NCBI GenBank assembly: GCA_024138025.1
Contig: JAMXBD010002233.1
Coordinates: 157,839 to 221,838 of the forward strand
Length of the DNA: 64,000 nt
Source: Combretum micranthum
Lineage: Eukaryota > Streptophyta > Magnoliopsida > Myrtales > Combretaceae
Reading direction: 5' to 3'
The position numbers were made by a program, and so were the translations under genes. Shown here one piece after another: positions 1 to 12,686 of this stretch (positions within the stretch are counted from its first letter, which is position 1; the number at the start of each line of letters is the position of its first letter). Under the pieces are notes generated by a model, which saw only the letters and a list, made by a program, of their open reading frames with translations, made no database searches and was not told the origin of the DNA.

Positions 1-91
1 GTTCGAGATTAGGGTTTTGGGAGGGAAGGGAAAGAACTTAGGGTTTTGGAGGGAAAAATGGGGACAAGATATGAGTTGAAGTTGAAGCCAT
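1..91 (-). CDS. Possible 5' end of a gene cut by the window edge
   Basis: On the minus strand an ATG at 91 opens a Ser/Thr/Pro-rich, acid-free N-terminus (MASTSTHILSPFFPPKP, then a stop). It looks like the start of a chloroplast transit peptide. After a one-base change in the T/C run near 50 the neighbouring frame stays open to position 1 with a similar composition (Ser, Lys, Phe, Pro). This could be a first exon with a frameshift, or chance. No family can be assigned from so short a piece. Confidence 0.2.
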
Positions 92-1309
92 TAACTTGAG
101 ATACTGAAACCGAACTACTAAGAGTTGGTTTTCGTTACAGTTGATCAAGCCTAAGCCGCAAACCGGGGACAACGGCTGTAGTCTGATTTTCATTAATACA
201 TTATTTATATCTTATTTATATTTATTTTTTATTTATAACTAATATATTTAATTATTTTATGAATAAAAATATATTTTTTTTCATCTAAAATTGTTTATTG
301 ACAGCATATATTTAAAAATAATAGAAATAAAATGAAAAAAATGACTAAAAAGAAAGAGAAAAAAATAGACCCCTACAACTTGGAATGCACATATGGGTTT
401 TCTTTGTTTTTTTGTTAGACTAGATTTTTTTATATAATTATTAAAATAGATCATTATCAAATTTAATTAATAATAATAATAACTATTATAACTAAATGTA
501 TTGTAATGGACTAAAATAATTGAAATATGACTTAGTTTAGCTATTCAACATTTATCGTTATTGAGGGTCTATAGCTCAAAGACTTATTGGGTGCAAGTCT
601 TTTTTTTATTATTATTATTAGATGTGTTTTAGTTGTCTATTTTGATAATTAATTTCCTAGAAACATTAATTATTTTTCTAAGAAAGCTAGAGTGGCCTTT
701 CACCTTGCATATTCTTGTTGCTAACTAAATTGTCAATATCTTTAGCTTGTGAATATTAATGAAATAAAGTATATAGAAATAATTGGAAAAATTATGTTTA
801 AGGGTAGTTGTCAACTGGGCATTTGACTAAAAATAAGGAAATAATATATAAATGATGTAAATAAATAAATAATAATAATATAAAATTATGCAAATAAAAT
901 ATATTTTTTTTTTATTTATTATCCACTTAAAATATTGATTATTTGTTACTATATAAATATTTTTAATCCTTATTTATACTATTTTATATAATTTTAATCT
1001 TAAATTTAATCACTTAAAAATATTGAACACTATTTGTACTTACTTAAAATATTGATTCTTTTGGTGTAATTTTGTTCATATTATTTAGATTATATTTTTA
1101 AATCATATTTATTTTTATATATAAACAAAAGTAAATTTCTTATTTAACATTATAAATAATTGTAATAGTCACTATGTTGGACATACCATGTAGTGATATG
1201 GAAGGGCTTTTATTTATTTATTTTTTGGCCGAAATGGGAAGGGTAATTACTTAGTTAATTATGGTGAAATTACGGTTGTTTGTGCTTTCATTTCTACTTC
1301 AAAATAAAG
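92..1309. other. AT-rich intergenic DNA
   Basis: About 80% A+T with short A and T runs and no credible reading frame. Positions 92-180 are less AT-rich and could be the 5' leader or promoter of the possible gene start at the left edge. Nothing else is recognised. Confidence 0.5.
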
Positions 1310-1317
1310 AATATGGT

Positions 1318-2018
1318 TAGGAATGCAACCGGAAAGGTTTTTGGGACGGGTATATAAAACCTGAACTAATACCCAATAGGATTCCCAAAACCATCCCAAA
1401 TATGGTTTTTGTCCATGAACCCAAAACCCGCTAGACAAACCCTATAGGATACCCGAACCCAAAACCCGATATAAAATTAGAATAAAATAATAAAATATTT
1501 AAAACGTCATTATAAATGTTTTTTCATTCTTTTTCTATTCTGATCCATTCTCACTTTATAAGTCAAGAAAAAACTCTTATCATTACTCATGCAATCCTCT
1601 TTATAAATCCTAATCATTTTCATGAAAAGAAAATCATTGAATGAAACAGTGCGCAACGGGAGTAAGAGGCTTGAATTTGACGAGAGTGAGCTAAAACGAG
1701 ACTGAAAATGGAGACCATAGAGTATTAGTCTATTGTCCTAGGGTTTTTTTACCTTTTCTAAATGATTTAATAAAAAATAAAAAAAATAGCTTTACAATTA
1801 ATGGAGTACAACTGGTTAATTTCCAAAGACTAAGGCTAAACATAATATATATATATATATATATTTAAACGGGTTTAGGTTTCCCAACGGATTTTATGTT
1901 GTCCCAAAACCCTATAGGGTTTTATTACTGATCTCAAAACCCATCCTAAATCCTATAGGGTATTTATCTGGTTGAGCCGGTCGGGTACCCTATAAAAACC
2001 CTCCCGCTTACATCCCTA
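1318..2018. mobile_element. Non-autonomous hAT-like element, 701 bp
   Basis: The ends are inverted: the left end reads taggaatgcaaccgg and the reverse complement of the right end reads tagggatgtaagcggg. Flanking 8-bp repeats are aatatggt (1310-1317) and gatatggt (2019-2026), 7 of 8 identical, which is the hAT-type target duplication length. Both subterminal regions are rich in 'acccgaacccaaaacccg' and 'ccctatagggt' motifs, also present in the elements at 36.5, 41.1 and 42-46 kb. There is no transposase frame inside, so it would need help in trans. Confidence 0.7.
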
Positions 2019-2026
2019 GATATGGT

Positions 2027-5020
2027 ACTTAAATTATAAATATATCTATTTTGGGTATAAAAAGGAAAAAATCGATAATTGAATCAAATTTAGACAAGAC
2101 TTGAAGTAAAAATAGCATTAAGGTCGCATCACACCTGATAGGTCGATGATCATCTCAGGTGCATATTAAATAAGCTATCACGGGCATGATCCAAAGAAAT
2201 AATGATACAGTAGAGATCATGGGCCTTGATACGGCCATGATAAAGACAATGATCTCCACTGATCACATATGCAAAGTGGATATGGCTAAAGAAAGGAAGA
2301 AAGCATAGAGGAAATCACGGCCTCCATTACGATTGTGATCTATCTTGGATAGAGAGACCCGAGGAGATAATTCATGCTAGTTCGGACTCAAAAGACATTT
2401 TTGAAAGGAGATAGAGACCAATTGAGGCAAAGCTTCATCATTCACGCTTGCCCAGTGATGCATGCATATATATACTCACCCGAAACATTGCAAAGTATCA
2501 AGTGTCAGATTATTATTCACTCTTGCAATCTCGAATGAATGTATTCATTATGTATGAGAGAGTGTTGAAGCAGTTCACCTTTGGATCATCTCTATATCAA
2601 ATAACATCAAGTGTATTCATTAAAAAAAGGTTGTATCTATGTTCAATTGTCCTTATTTTTATGTTAAAGGTGTTGTCTTATTTCCTTGCATGATGTGTGA
2701 GTAGTAAATTAGGCTTGCAACATCATATTAGCATGACCATGCACTTGAACTTGTTAAATTCTTATAATTGTTAGCTTTTAATGAATTGAATAAATGAATC
2801 TAAGGCTAATGTAATGACACTAACTTAAGACAGATTTCAATAGAATATGTTGAGAGACGATTCTGTTGAATAGATCTAATTCACTAAAATAACTTACTCT
2901 TGATAATAGAGATGTCATTAGGAAAGTTGATGGATTTTCCTGGAATCTAATACAATGTTACGATGTTAATGTGGTCTTAATTGACTGTTAAACTAGAAGA
3001 TATCCTAATAGACACAATTAAGATTAGGAGTAAGTAATTCTAAGAAGAATGCTTCAAAATTAAACAATTTTCTATAGATAACGATTATTAGGATAAAATA
3101 TACTAATAACTCATGCAATGTAGTGAAGCAAGTCTACTTGTTAACTATGATTTGTGAATTGTTTTGTAGTCATTGTGTTGGTTGTAATTCAATTGTGAAT
3201 TAGTGTAATTTAGTTAGTAAACTTAGAGTCTTAATACTTAATTACCCACCAAATTGATTTGCTAGATAATAGAAAAATTATTTAGCACTAATGTTTGCAA
3301 CCTTCTCTATGAAGATGATTTATCCTATACTCTTAGTGCGGTTCTACTCTTGATTTGGTTTGATAAACTTATCATAATTGTCCCAAACTTTTCATTATCA
3401 ATCCCATAATTGAATGGCCAAAAAATATATAAAAAAAAAATCCGATAATTGCACGGGCCTTATCCGTATTCTTTGATTGCTTTAAAAGTTGACATGCTCT
3501 TTCCTCTTTTTTTTTTTTGGCCACTGAAGTTGCTCTTTCTTAACAAGGCTCTTAACGCCCTTGAGCGCTGTGGTGTAAATTGTGATCATTTTAGATTATA
3601 TTATCAACTTTTGAGAGACAATCTGGCCCATGATCAGGGATAAAGCACCAGAAATTTTCTAGAGCCACGTGTAAAAATTTATTGGTAGCGTAACATATCC
3701 AATTAAGCAGGTAATTGTCTTGCTTACTACGGTCATATGCTATCCTCACAAACTTAAAAGTATATAATCCTTACCGCCATGTTTGGTTCAAACAAATGAA
3801 ATAAGATCAAAAAGAAATAATATTTTTTTTATTTTATAATTAGGAGTATTGGAATATATATATATATATATATATATATTCATAAAGAATAGCAATTCTT
3901 ATGGTGAAGAGAAGAAATAAAAATTTTTCATCTATTTCACATTACATAAAATAAATATTTATTAGGATAAAATTTTTTACAAACTAAATAAGAAAATAGC
4001 TATTTTACAGCTAATAAAAACACAATTCTATTATAGTCAATAAAACAATTAAATAATTTGAATAGTTTTGATTAGTCGGTCTTTATTTGATAAGAAATTA
4101 AGATTCAATATCTATCTTATAAGTTTCTTCTTCCGAATGAAAGAATCCAGGGAAACCATGTAGTTAGAATGTATTTCATCTATAATACTAATATTAAGAC
4201 TTAAGAGAATAAAGAAACAATCCATCGTATGTATCATAATATATATATTTTTTATCACTTTGTTTACTTTCTACTGTAAATATTTTTATGTCCGGTAAAT
4301 TCCTTCCCGATTCTCCTAGGTTATGTTTTCTTATTCCCTTCAAGTGATTTGCCCCCTAGATTATTTATTCATTATTTTTTTCTTTAATTAATCAAGTATA
4401 CGTTTCTTCTGTCCTTTTTTTTTTTCCTAATTAATAGTCATCTATGCAATTTGAATGTTTTAATTTATTCATATTAATATTTTATTCAATTTTCTATGCG
4501 AGAACATTTGCATATACTACTCTATCTTATTAATATATAAAACCATCGTTTTATGTGCGGCATTCGACTTGCATTAGACATTGAATTCAACTCCACAAAA
4601 CTATATGAAAAATATGACTTCGTTAAATTAAGAATAATGGCATCCCCAATTAAAGATTAAAGATACTACTATAGCAGAGCACTACCCAATACATACGTTT
4701 GTGTTTATGTGTCATTAATGGTATTGCACTTTAGAAAAATATGCAATTAAGGATATTAATTTTTTGTTAAACCTAAAAGTTTAATTTTGATGAGACAAAA
4801 CTCTTAATCAAATAGTCAACAATGTCAAAGAATATAAGTTGGCACTTTCATATTTGTAGAGCTTAAATGAAACTATTTTATTGTGCCCAAAATCACCAAG
4901 AAAATAGTCCTAAATTATGAAAGATTGCCTGGGCTTATTATTGGTGTGTATAGTTAAAATGTGCAAGTGGTCCAAATCAATTTAAAGTGATTCGGACTTG
5001 TGTGACATGCTCCTTTCATC
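2027..5020. other. Intergenic DNA, no gene recognised
   Basis: AT-rich sequence. The stretch 2100-2700 is less AT-rich, with repeated 'catgatc/gatcatg' words, and contains an 81-codon open frame at 2448 without recognisable motifs; I do not call it a gene. The rest is simple A/T-rich sequence. Confidence 0.45.
3853..3879. repeat. (AT)n microsatellite
   Basis: An uninterrupted alternating AT tract of about 27 bases. Confidence 0.9.
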
Positions 5021-5039
5021 TTATTGCAATTCATTGTAA

Positions 5040-5360
5040 TAGAGTCAGACCATCTAGAAGAATTTGAACCACTTAAAGAACGAATTTTTGCTCAACAAGT
5101 GAAATGTGTCCAGAGGTTCAGGCCACTTGGTAAAGAGTCCAGAACACTTGGTCGTAGAATGTTACAAAGAAGGAATGTGCCAAGAAGTCAGAACCATTTG
5201 CTAAGAAATCTATACCACTTGGCCACATAATACTTTGATGGAAGGAAATGCACCAAAGAGTCAGACCACTTGCCAAGAAATCTGGACTACTTGGCTACAT
5301 AATGCTCCAAAGAAGCGAAGCACTTTAAGGAGTTCAAATCACTTGTAAAGAGTCTGGATT
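5040..5360. repeat. Degenerate direct repeats with a 'ccacttg' core
   Basis: The words 'agaccacttg', 'aagaaatctggac' and 'cttggccacataatgctccaaagaagg' recur in imperfect tandem. The clearest pair is 5174-5250 against 5251-5320, a period of about 70-75 bp. A 68-codon open frame over it is a by-product of the repeat. Such blocks occur in plant retrotransposon LTRs, but I cannot place the family. Confidence 0.5.
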
Positions 5361-5739
5361 CTTTGTATTTTTTTACTAGTCATTAGAAAGCATTAGACGT
5401 AAGATCTTCTTGGGGGATTTGTACCAACGTCCATAATACTAAAGACCTATTTATTTGAGCTTTTGGGCAAACTTTTCAAGTATCTTAGGAGTCTTCATTT
5501 ACTATCCAACAAAAGTTTAAAGTGTTGATATTACTTGTCACTTTTTATACCATTGTAGTTTAAATTTTTACGTGAAAAAGTGTAGAAATTATGAGGCAAA
5601 TCAAACTCCACGTTAAAATTCTAGGCTTAACCTTTTTAACCTAACTCTCTTTACTTTCAATACTTTACATCATTGCTATAATCACTTTAGCATTTCAAAT
5701 TTATCAATAAAGATGCAAACAGGGATAGAATTGCATAAA

Positions 5740-5995
5740 TACTCAATCCACCCCTCTCTTGAGTATTTTACCCAGTCTAATTGGATAATTTCACTTTTAA
5801 GTTGATCAATTTAGTACTTAAAATTTGAAATTAATCAATTTATTGTCTGAAATAATTTTTCATGCATGTCGATAATACATCCATTAAGGTTTTTTAGGTA
5901 TTAAATTGAAAATTTTCAATTTTTTTTAAGTACTGAATTAATCAGTTTCAAAATTCAAGTAGATAATTACATATATTGACAAAGTTCAAGCACCA
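5740..5995. mobile_element. Decayed MITE related to the one at 11.17 kb
   Basis: This carries the same run of words as the element at 11170-11416: 'gatcaatttagtac', 'catgcatgtcgataatac', 'ttaagtactgaattaatcagttt' and 'ttgacaaagttcaag'. The two halves are loosely inverted relative to each other. The ends are too diverged to place exactly. Confidence 0.45.
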
Positions 5996-6017
5996 CGTCT
6001 GACACTAACCCTATATG

Positions 6018-6033
6018 CGTGTGTGTGTGTGTG
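6018..6033. repeat. (GT)n microsatellite
   Basis: A short GT dinucleotide run. Confidence 0.8.
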
Positions 6034-7500
6034 CATGTATACGAGAAATTGTCGCTTGTCCTATATGTAAACATCTCCCTCAGTTCACGTCAAGTCCGGT
6101 CCAAAAAAACCACCTAGTGGAGATGGTGGGGCGGTAGGATCCATGGATCCACCAATTCACTGGACGAATCCTATAAGTCCACCCCATAATGAAAAAAAAA
6201 AAAAAAAGTTCACAAGGATGGACCTTGACAGGTCCATAAGATGGGTCCTACCGCGCTAGAAGGATGGGTCTAATAGAGGACCTGCCATGGCCGATTCTCC
6301 TCGAGTCCCGATTTAAACCTGACCCGAAGAAATGTCTACCTATACAATGCTATGGGAGTGTTAGACATTTATAACCCGTTCACTTCGCTAAATGAAATAA
6401 GGAGAGAATGAGATTTCAATTTAAAGGGAATGTAATATAATTATAATGGTTATTGTAATGTTCACTTGCTGTAAAAGATAAAATAAGTAATTATTTGAGT
6501 AAAAGATAAAATATCTACAATACTCCTTGTATTTATTACAAAAGAGAATAATTGTATGTGTTATTTTCAAAATAAGGGTATTTATGAAAATTTTGAAAAA
6601 TAAACCATTAAATGGCAATTCATAGGCAACAAATATGAATTACTATTTATAATTTTACTTAATAACAATTCATTATGAATTGTCATTCCTTTCAAGTGAA
6701 CACCATAATATCAACTTTATGATAAAAAAGAATGAATATCTATTCATGCCAAGTGAATAAATTACTAATTTATTTATTTTTCCGTTGGAAGACGAGACAG
6801 CGAGAGATTAATTGGAAGAAGGGATTAATCCTTGAAAAAATAAAGAAAAGAAAAATGACGAAAGGGAAACAGGAGTATTATTATACAAATATAATAATCA
6901 AATTATCAGATTGATTCGTATCGAAAAAATAAATAATTTATATATATATATCAGATTAATTGATTGATTTACAAAATCTGCGCCTAAAACAATGAAAAGC
7001 AGGTGACCATCGCCCTTCCACACAGCCAAACGTTATTCTGGCCTGCTCATCCACAGCCAAAGTGCCAGCTCTCATCCAAAACAACTGTCGGAGCCATACG
7101 TATACAAGCTTGCACATAAGCAGGACAAAAAGAAGACAGGGTTGGGAAATTATGAATCATGAACTTGGTGCACCACAATTTTGAAAAATAAAAAGAGAAT
7201 TCAAGAAATGACAGATCTATTCCCACCATCAATTATCGAGTAGAATCTGGCACGTCGTGAGGGGTTTTAATATATTCATTGTTATAACTTCCTGCTGTTT
7301 ATAGATTCAAGTAAAATCCCCTTAGAACTCCAGCTTGTTTTGGTTTGAGACAAAGTCCATGTTATGCTTTCTTTCAGGCCATAAATCAAGTTAGCTTAAG
7401 GGCAATAATACCCACATCTACGTAAATAACCAGGGCCATTGTCCAAATGGTGATAGATCAACAAAATTATAAACATAAATAGCAGACTAGCTCAACAACA
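6034..7500. other. Intergenic DNA downstream of TIC20-I
   Basis: 6100-6310 is GC-richer (repeated 'ggatgg/ccatcc' words around a 16-base A run) and may be an unrecognised non-autonomous element. 6378-6701 is bounded by an 8-bp inverted repeat (gttcactt/aagtgaac). It shares words with 10.48-10.82 kb and may be a Tourist-like MITE. No gene is seen. Confidence 0.35.
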
Positions 7501-7890
7501 ATGAGATAGGAACTACATGCAAATGGTCATAATCTAAATCTGAATTTATATTTACTGCAACTAGTAATCAGGAACCATCGAAGACCAGGATCTGAAAGAA
7601 AGCAGCTTTTTAACCAGGAATGGCAGGGTATCTATGAAAAAGCCGGCATCCTCATAAGCCTCATCCAGTTCATATAAATTATTTTCTTTTCTTTCAGACT
7701 TGGTATTATGCTTATCTAACCAGGCGTATACAAGCGAATCTTCTAAATTAACCATCAACCCACCAGATAATTAACAACCCAAAAAGATTTAAGAAAATTT
7801 TCTCAATCCCGGACATACTTTCAAAAAGTTTCTCATAGAATGGAGGGGAATGACTGCTTTAGAACAGCATTATGTCCTCATTTTCTCCTT

Positions 7891-8948
7891 TTAATCATAT
7901 GGGATCTGGATGTATGCTGCATCACAGACGAAAGGTACATCAGCATACATGCCAGCAAGAGCACATCTTATGCATTCCAATACAGTGAAGAGGTAGGCAA
8001 ACGCTACAGCAGTCCAGAAATGCATTCCCAATTTACCCCAATAAACTGCAAGTGGCATCCATCTGCTCACAGTCCCTATAACTTGCAGAGCAATTTCCAA
8101 TAGCATTCCCATCACAACATGGAATCTGAAAAAATGGGGCCATTCCTTTCTCCTAACAACTCCAAGATATGCAACAAAGAAGTATGCCATGAGAAACCAG
8201 CTTGGTAATCTCCCTATAGCTCCAAGGAAAGGGTATGTCAAGAATTCAAAGTCTTCTAGGAAGGGATGCAAATGATATGCAGTCTCAGCATACATCCAGG
8301 TCTCATGCAGAGGCATCAAATAAGGGAGGCATGCTAATGTCCTCCACCACCACCTTGGCTTCTTGGTCATTGGAGGGTATCGATAACTATATGGAACATC
8401 TTTTGATGCTTGAGGGGTCTTACAGAGTCTTTGCCTCCTTGGAAGCAGGGGAAGTGCATTCCACATGCTACCATGATCCCCCGCCAATTGCAATGATGAA
8501 CCAATCCCTGGGTGTGACAAACCTAATAACAAAGACAAGATGGTATCATGCAAACAACATCATGGTACAGCACCCCAACATAAGACTATTTCCAGCACAT
8601 GTGTGTGTGCGCACGCATGTGTAGATATATTTATATTGTACAAAAACACACACCTACCAACAACCATACTATTTACTGAAAACAAACCAAAAGAATAGCA
8701 TGAACAACAGTGTGATTTGCTAGGAGTTAGGAGCATTAATAACAGACATAAATTACTAGAAACTTACCATGAGAAGACTTTGAGTTGAAAGCTTGATGAG
8801 GTGGTAAGGATCTCCTGATGCTAGACAAATTTGCTGTGGCTTTCACAAGAACACGAGAAAGATTCGAGTTTTTAGACCCACAAGGCCTACTGGCAGAATT
8901 CACAAACCCTCCACACCCTGAAGGTGTGGAGCAACAGCTCATTAACAT
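7891..8948 (-). CDS. TIC20-I: TIC20-I, chloroplast inner-envelope protein import channel subunit
   Basis: Tic20-I is a multi-spanning inner-envelope protein of the TIC translocon that passes preproteins into the stroma. Two coding exons are visible: 8948-8768 (donor catg|gtaagt) and 8522-7891 (acceptor ttattag|gt). They join in phase to give 270 residues, close to the usual length. Exon 1 supplies a Ser/Arg/Lys-rich transit peptide (start MLMSCCSTPSGCGG). Exon 2 holds the conserved domain: TKKPRWWWRTL, then four hydrophobic segments including EFLTYPFLGAIGRLPSWFLM, the RRKEWPHFFRFHVVMG motif, and the C-terminus AAYIQIPYD. I chose the ATG at 8948 because it follows a good acceptor (tttttttcag at 8956) and opens the transit peptide. 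The frame has no stops or shifts, so this is the best-preserved gene in the window. Identification rests on recalled family sequence. Confidence 0.95.
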
Positions 8949-8955
8949 ATTACAC

Positions 8956-10150
8956 CTGAAAAAAGAAAGAAGTCAACCTAGAATAAACAATCCAGTATAA
9001 TTAGCTAAAGAAGCCATGTTCAAAATGCGAGAAAATGACACATAACAGAACAGAACCCCCCTCCTTTTACCAACCAAGAATGTTATCATTTCTAAATTAT
9101 CAATAAAACTAGATAAAATCAGTTCAAAAATTCAAGGTATCAGTGCATTTTAACACTGTTCCCTTTTTTTTATTTTTTTTTTCTTTTTTTTATTTTTGTG
9201 TGTGGGGGTGGGGTCAATTTAGCATTAGGGCAACTCTTAAGTTGCTTACTCGTATGTCCCCAATTTGTGGTTGGACAAGTGAAAACTTCCCATTTGTTAA
9301 ATGTAATAGCAAGGGTAGATACACATGCAACCCCTCTCCCATTAAATATTATTATTATTTATTTTCATTGGATTTTATTTGAATGAGTTAGTTTCACTGA
9401 GCTGAGCTGTGACAGAAAATCTATCTATCTATCTATCTATATATGCAGTAAACTCATAGTAGGCTAATTCATGAACTGAATCAAATGGGCATGCTCTTTA
9501 AATGCCCTATAAAGATAAGTCATCCGTGAAATGAAAACACTATCCCTATAAAAGATAAGTCTTTTAGAAGTGGCTAATGTGTCCGTGACGATCCAAAAAT
9601 GAGAGAAAATATTAGTTCCTTGGCCGTTCTCTTTCCATTACTAGTGAAAAATTCACCCCCGAATCATTCATTCTGCTAAAAAAATTCCATTAAACCATAT
9701 CGAGGAATTTAGTTTCATTCATTCATAGAAAAACTGGAACAAGAACATATTGCGTACGACAAACAACTAAAAGCTTGAACTTTTGATTCTAAAGAAGTGG
9801 ACGGAACAGCAGGTTATTTGACTAGCTACCTACGGGCATATAAACTACAGCCAGTGTAAACGGGTAGCTATAGCTTGAGCTGATTCAATGCATATGCACA
9901 ATAGTTCTCACGATTAAATTTAACTGTGATATTAACCAAAAAGAGGGAAAAAAAACCCTAATTTTCTTTCTTCAAAAATCAAAATGGGATTTACAGTTAC
10001 CTCCTATATTAGCAAGTTAGGAATGAGGAGAGCTTCACGGTCTAGGGTTTGTCCTCTGTTCTATCTTCTTCTTCCTCTTCTTTTCAAGTGTTGTTTCACT
10101 TCGGGTAGTATAATGTGAACTTATCGACCTGCCTCCATATCCTCAGTTGG
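8956..10150 (-). other. TIC20-I 5' UTR exon and leader intron
   Basis: An acceptor (ttttttcag|gtgtaat) lies 7 bp before the TIC20-I ATG. A matching donor (aggag|gtaactg) ends a C/T-rich exon at 10001, which probably starts near 10150. The intron (10000-8956) is T-rich on the coding strand and contains a (CTAT)n run. Exon extent and transcription start are inferred. Confidence 0.55.
9421..9443. repeat. (CTAT)n microsatellite
   Basis: Five tetranucleotide copies followed by a short AT run, inside the TIC20-I leader intron. Confidence 0.85.
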
Positions 10151-11160
10151 ATCCGACGAAAATGAACGGTTGAGATTCTGCTATGAGGAAAGTGTAAATA
10201 AATGGCAATGAAGTTTATCAAAATTGATCGCAAAGGAAAAAAAAAAAAAAAGTTTATCAAATTGCCATCATTTTCGCGATATTATCCCTCTGGAATATTG
10301 TATTTTTAAGGAAATAATTTTTTATTCGAAACTTTTACATCCCTGAAAAGTCTAATCACGTTTGTATCTATACCGACAAGGGTTGGAGTTGGACAAGATA
10401 AAAAAAAAAAAGGAAAAACATGATGGAAAAAAAAAATTGACCCAGATGGGAAGGGAAAAAAAATTGTTAAGTCTTGATGAGCTTCTTCTTATTTTATGTA
10501 AAGTTAAGAATAATTCATAATAAATTAAATAGCTTATTACCTAAAATAATACATAGCAATTCATGTCTTCTTACACATAAATTGCTATTAAATGATTAAC
10601 TTTTATATTTTATCATAAATACCATCATCAATAAAATTACTATCTCCATATAATAAAAATAAGAGAGCATCATAAATATTTCACATTTATTATAATAATT
10701 AATTTTTTTTATACTAAGTTAACATTGTTGTAATAAACAAATCTATTACATTTGTATTGAATTGGAATTCAATTTTCTCTCATTTCATACAGTGAAGTAA
10801 ACGAACCCTTTCATCTATCAAATTAAATTTCAACCTTTTTGAATGTAATCAAATAAACATATTTTAAGAATATTGATATTGTTATTCTTTATAATGATCA
10901 CGTATCTATATGTTCAATTAGAATTACAGTAAAAAGAATATATCAATATTAGTAATTACATGATATTGAGAAAAGTATTACAGATTTATTAGAATCATAA
11001 AATCATGCAAAAAGAAGGAAAAGCAAAAATAAATAAATAAATAAATATTAAATTAAAAAAAAGGGGAGAGAGAGCGATAAGAGTATTTTCTTTTAGAGTG
11101 CCCTATGTTTCCAATTAAAGATTTAAGGAAAATAATATTTTTGTATATTTTAAAGAGTCA
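10151..11160. other. Promoter side of TIC20-I and AT-rich intergenic DNA
   Basis: The TIC20-I promoter must lie just above 10150 but I see no decisive motif. 10480-10820 resembles 6378-6701 in inverted orientation (words 'gtttacttcactgtatgaaat' on the minus strand) and may be a Tourist-like MITE. No gene is seen. Confidence 0.35.
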
Positions 11161-11169
11161 ATGTCATGA

Positions 11170-11416
11170 ATGGTACTTGAACTTTGACAAAATATACAAT
11201 TAAATACTTAAACATTGAAAATAATTAATTCCATATCTGAATTTTAAAATTGATCAATTTAGTGCATAAAAGAACCTTTCGTGCATATCAATAGTATCTC
11301 TGCCAAGTTCTTTTAAGTACTAAATTGATTAATTTTTAAAGTTTTTTAGATATTAAATTAATTAATTTCAAAGTTTAGGTAACTAATTGTATATTTTGCT
11401 AAAATCTATGTACCAT
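11170..11416. mobile_element. MITE with long terminal inverted repeats
   Basis: The left end (atggtacttgaactttgac...) and the reverse complement of the right end (atggtacatagattttagc...) match over about 48 bp. They share 'caaaatatacaatta' and 'tacctaaac'-type words. The element is about 247 bp and has no coding capacity. Related copies are the decayed one at 5.74-5.99 kb and, more loosely, the foldback at 14.79 kb. The target duplication is unclear. Confidence 0.6.
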
Positions 11417-11911
11417 ATATGATATCATCACTATTTTAAATTATCGTTTTCTAATAAACTGTAATATTTTGAAGAACAATTATTGTCATTGCTCATTACT
11501 AGACAATCTTAACAATAATGCGTAATACCATATAATTTTTTTTTTCTTATAAATAACAAGTCATAAATGGCTAAACATGATGATCAATTAATATGTGAAA
11601 CTAACCATTAGTTTTGATACATTAATTTTGTTTGGATATTTATGGCATAAATTGAGGGTCTTCCAAGATTATTGTAGAATATCTTGATGTACTAATGAAT
11701 CACGAATATTAGTTATAGTAATTACAAATTCTAGCTTCAATATTTCATGTGTTAAAAGCAGTGTATACTAGACAAAGATGCCATGGACTTGATCAGTCAT
11801 GCTCCCTTCCATTGTTAGGTTAAAATATCCTTGAATTCATCCTCATAAAACCAGAGAAATGTTAAGATTCTTGATACCTTTATGTTGTCGTGTGCCCTTT
11901 GCCCAAATTTT
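11417..11911. other. Intergenic DNA between MITE and copia remnant
   Basis: AT-rich sequence; no gene or repeat recognised. Confidence 0.4.
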
Positions 11912-12325
11912 TGTTAGGAAAAGATCTGGCCTTTTTCTCTTGCCAAAGCGATTAACAATCAACAAAATATAAATAAAAAGTGCGGAATTGAAATGACACT
12001 GAGATCTTTACGTGGAAACCCAATACGGAAAAAGCTATGGAACCGCCACACGCACAAATCTTCTACTATGAAAAATGGGATTACAATTTGTCTCACTTGT
12101 TACAACAAGAGGATCGCTCAATCTCACCAATCAATAGGTGGAAACAACAACAAATGACTTTTCTCTCTCTAGATTCTCTCTCTAGGTTGTGAGATAGCCT
12201 CTTTGTGTCTTTCTCTGTAATGTGATGAGACAAAACAGAAACAAATAATATAAAACAAGGAAAATAATTCAAGCAAATGAAGGCTGACACATTATAAACA
12301 AAGCTGGTGGCTTAGATTGCTTGTT
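11912..12325 (-). repeat. LTR copy 1 of a copia remnant
   Basis: About 400 bp repeated directly at 12878-13276. Shared blocks include 'aaaatgggattacaattt', 'tctcaccaatcaataggtgg' and 'caagcaaatgaaggctg'. The plus-strand left end TGTTAGG is the inverse of an LTR end in CCTAACA, so the element is read on the minus strand and this is its 3' LTR. The copy stops matching at about 12325, where a SINE-like sequence begins. Confidence 0.65.
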
Positions 12326-12327
12326 GA

Positions 12328-12530
12328 AAAAGCTCAATTGGTGAGATGTGTTGCCTTTAAGGCAAACAAAAGCCTCAGGTCCTGGTTCGATCTCTCAAGG
12401 CTACATAAGCTACGATGAACTGTGTGGCGTGACACATAAGCCCTTGAAACACACTCAAGTGCTCAAACATATTACAACCATTCTTGTATTTCAGATTCAC
12501 TACTTTCCTTATCAAAGAGGTTTTATTTAA
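12328..12530 (+). mobile_element. tRNA-derived SINE-like sequence
   Basis: It has the two internal Pol III promoter boxes in order: an A-box-like 'agctcaattggtgagatg' at about 12332 and a B-box-like 'ggttcgatctc' at about 12383. This is the layout of plant tRNA-derived SINEs. It sits exactly where LTR copy 1 stops, so it may have inserted in or next to that LTR. The 3' end is not clear and there is no obvious poly(A). A 60-codon open frame across it is incidental. Confidence 0.5.
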
Positions 12531-12686
12531 GGCTATCTACCTTTCAAAGATGGACTTCAGTTTCCTCCATAGGACATAAACCTTGGTCTACTGAGCAATG
12601 TGATGGTAGACGCTTTGATCAATCCACTGTTAGATATACCTAACAATCTTTCTATGTAGGATTGCTCGATCTACATTAGACTTGTT
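12531..12686. other. Unplaced interior of the copia remnant
   Basis: Short sequence between the SINE and the gag remnant with no recognisable coding; probably decayed element DNA. Confidence 0.3.

Noticed and set aside
2448..2693. 81-codon open frame
   Set aside because: No recognisable motif, AT-rich composition and no supporting signals.
8235..8624. 129-codon plus-strand open frame
   Set aside because: Antisense to exon 2 and the intron of TIC20-I, whose protein is clearly conserved on the other strand.
12348..12530. 60-codon open frame, and a possible tRNA gene from the 'ggttcgatctc' B box
   Set aside because: The A and B boxes are present but no cloverleaf (acceptor and anticodon stems) can be formed; it fits a tRNA-derived SINE.
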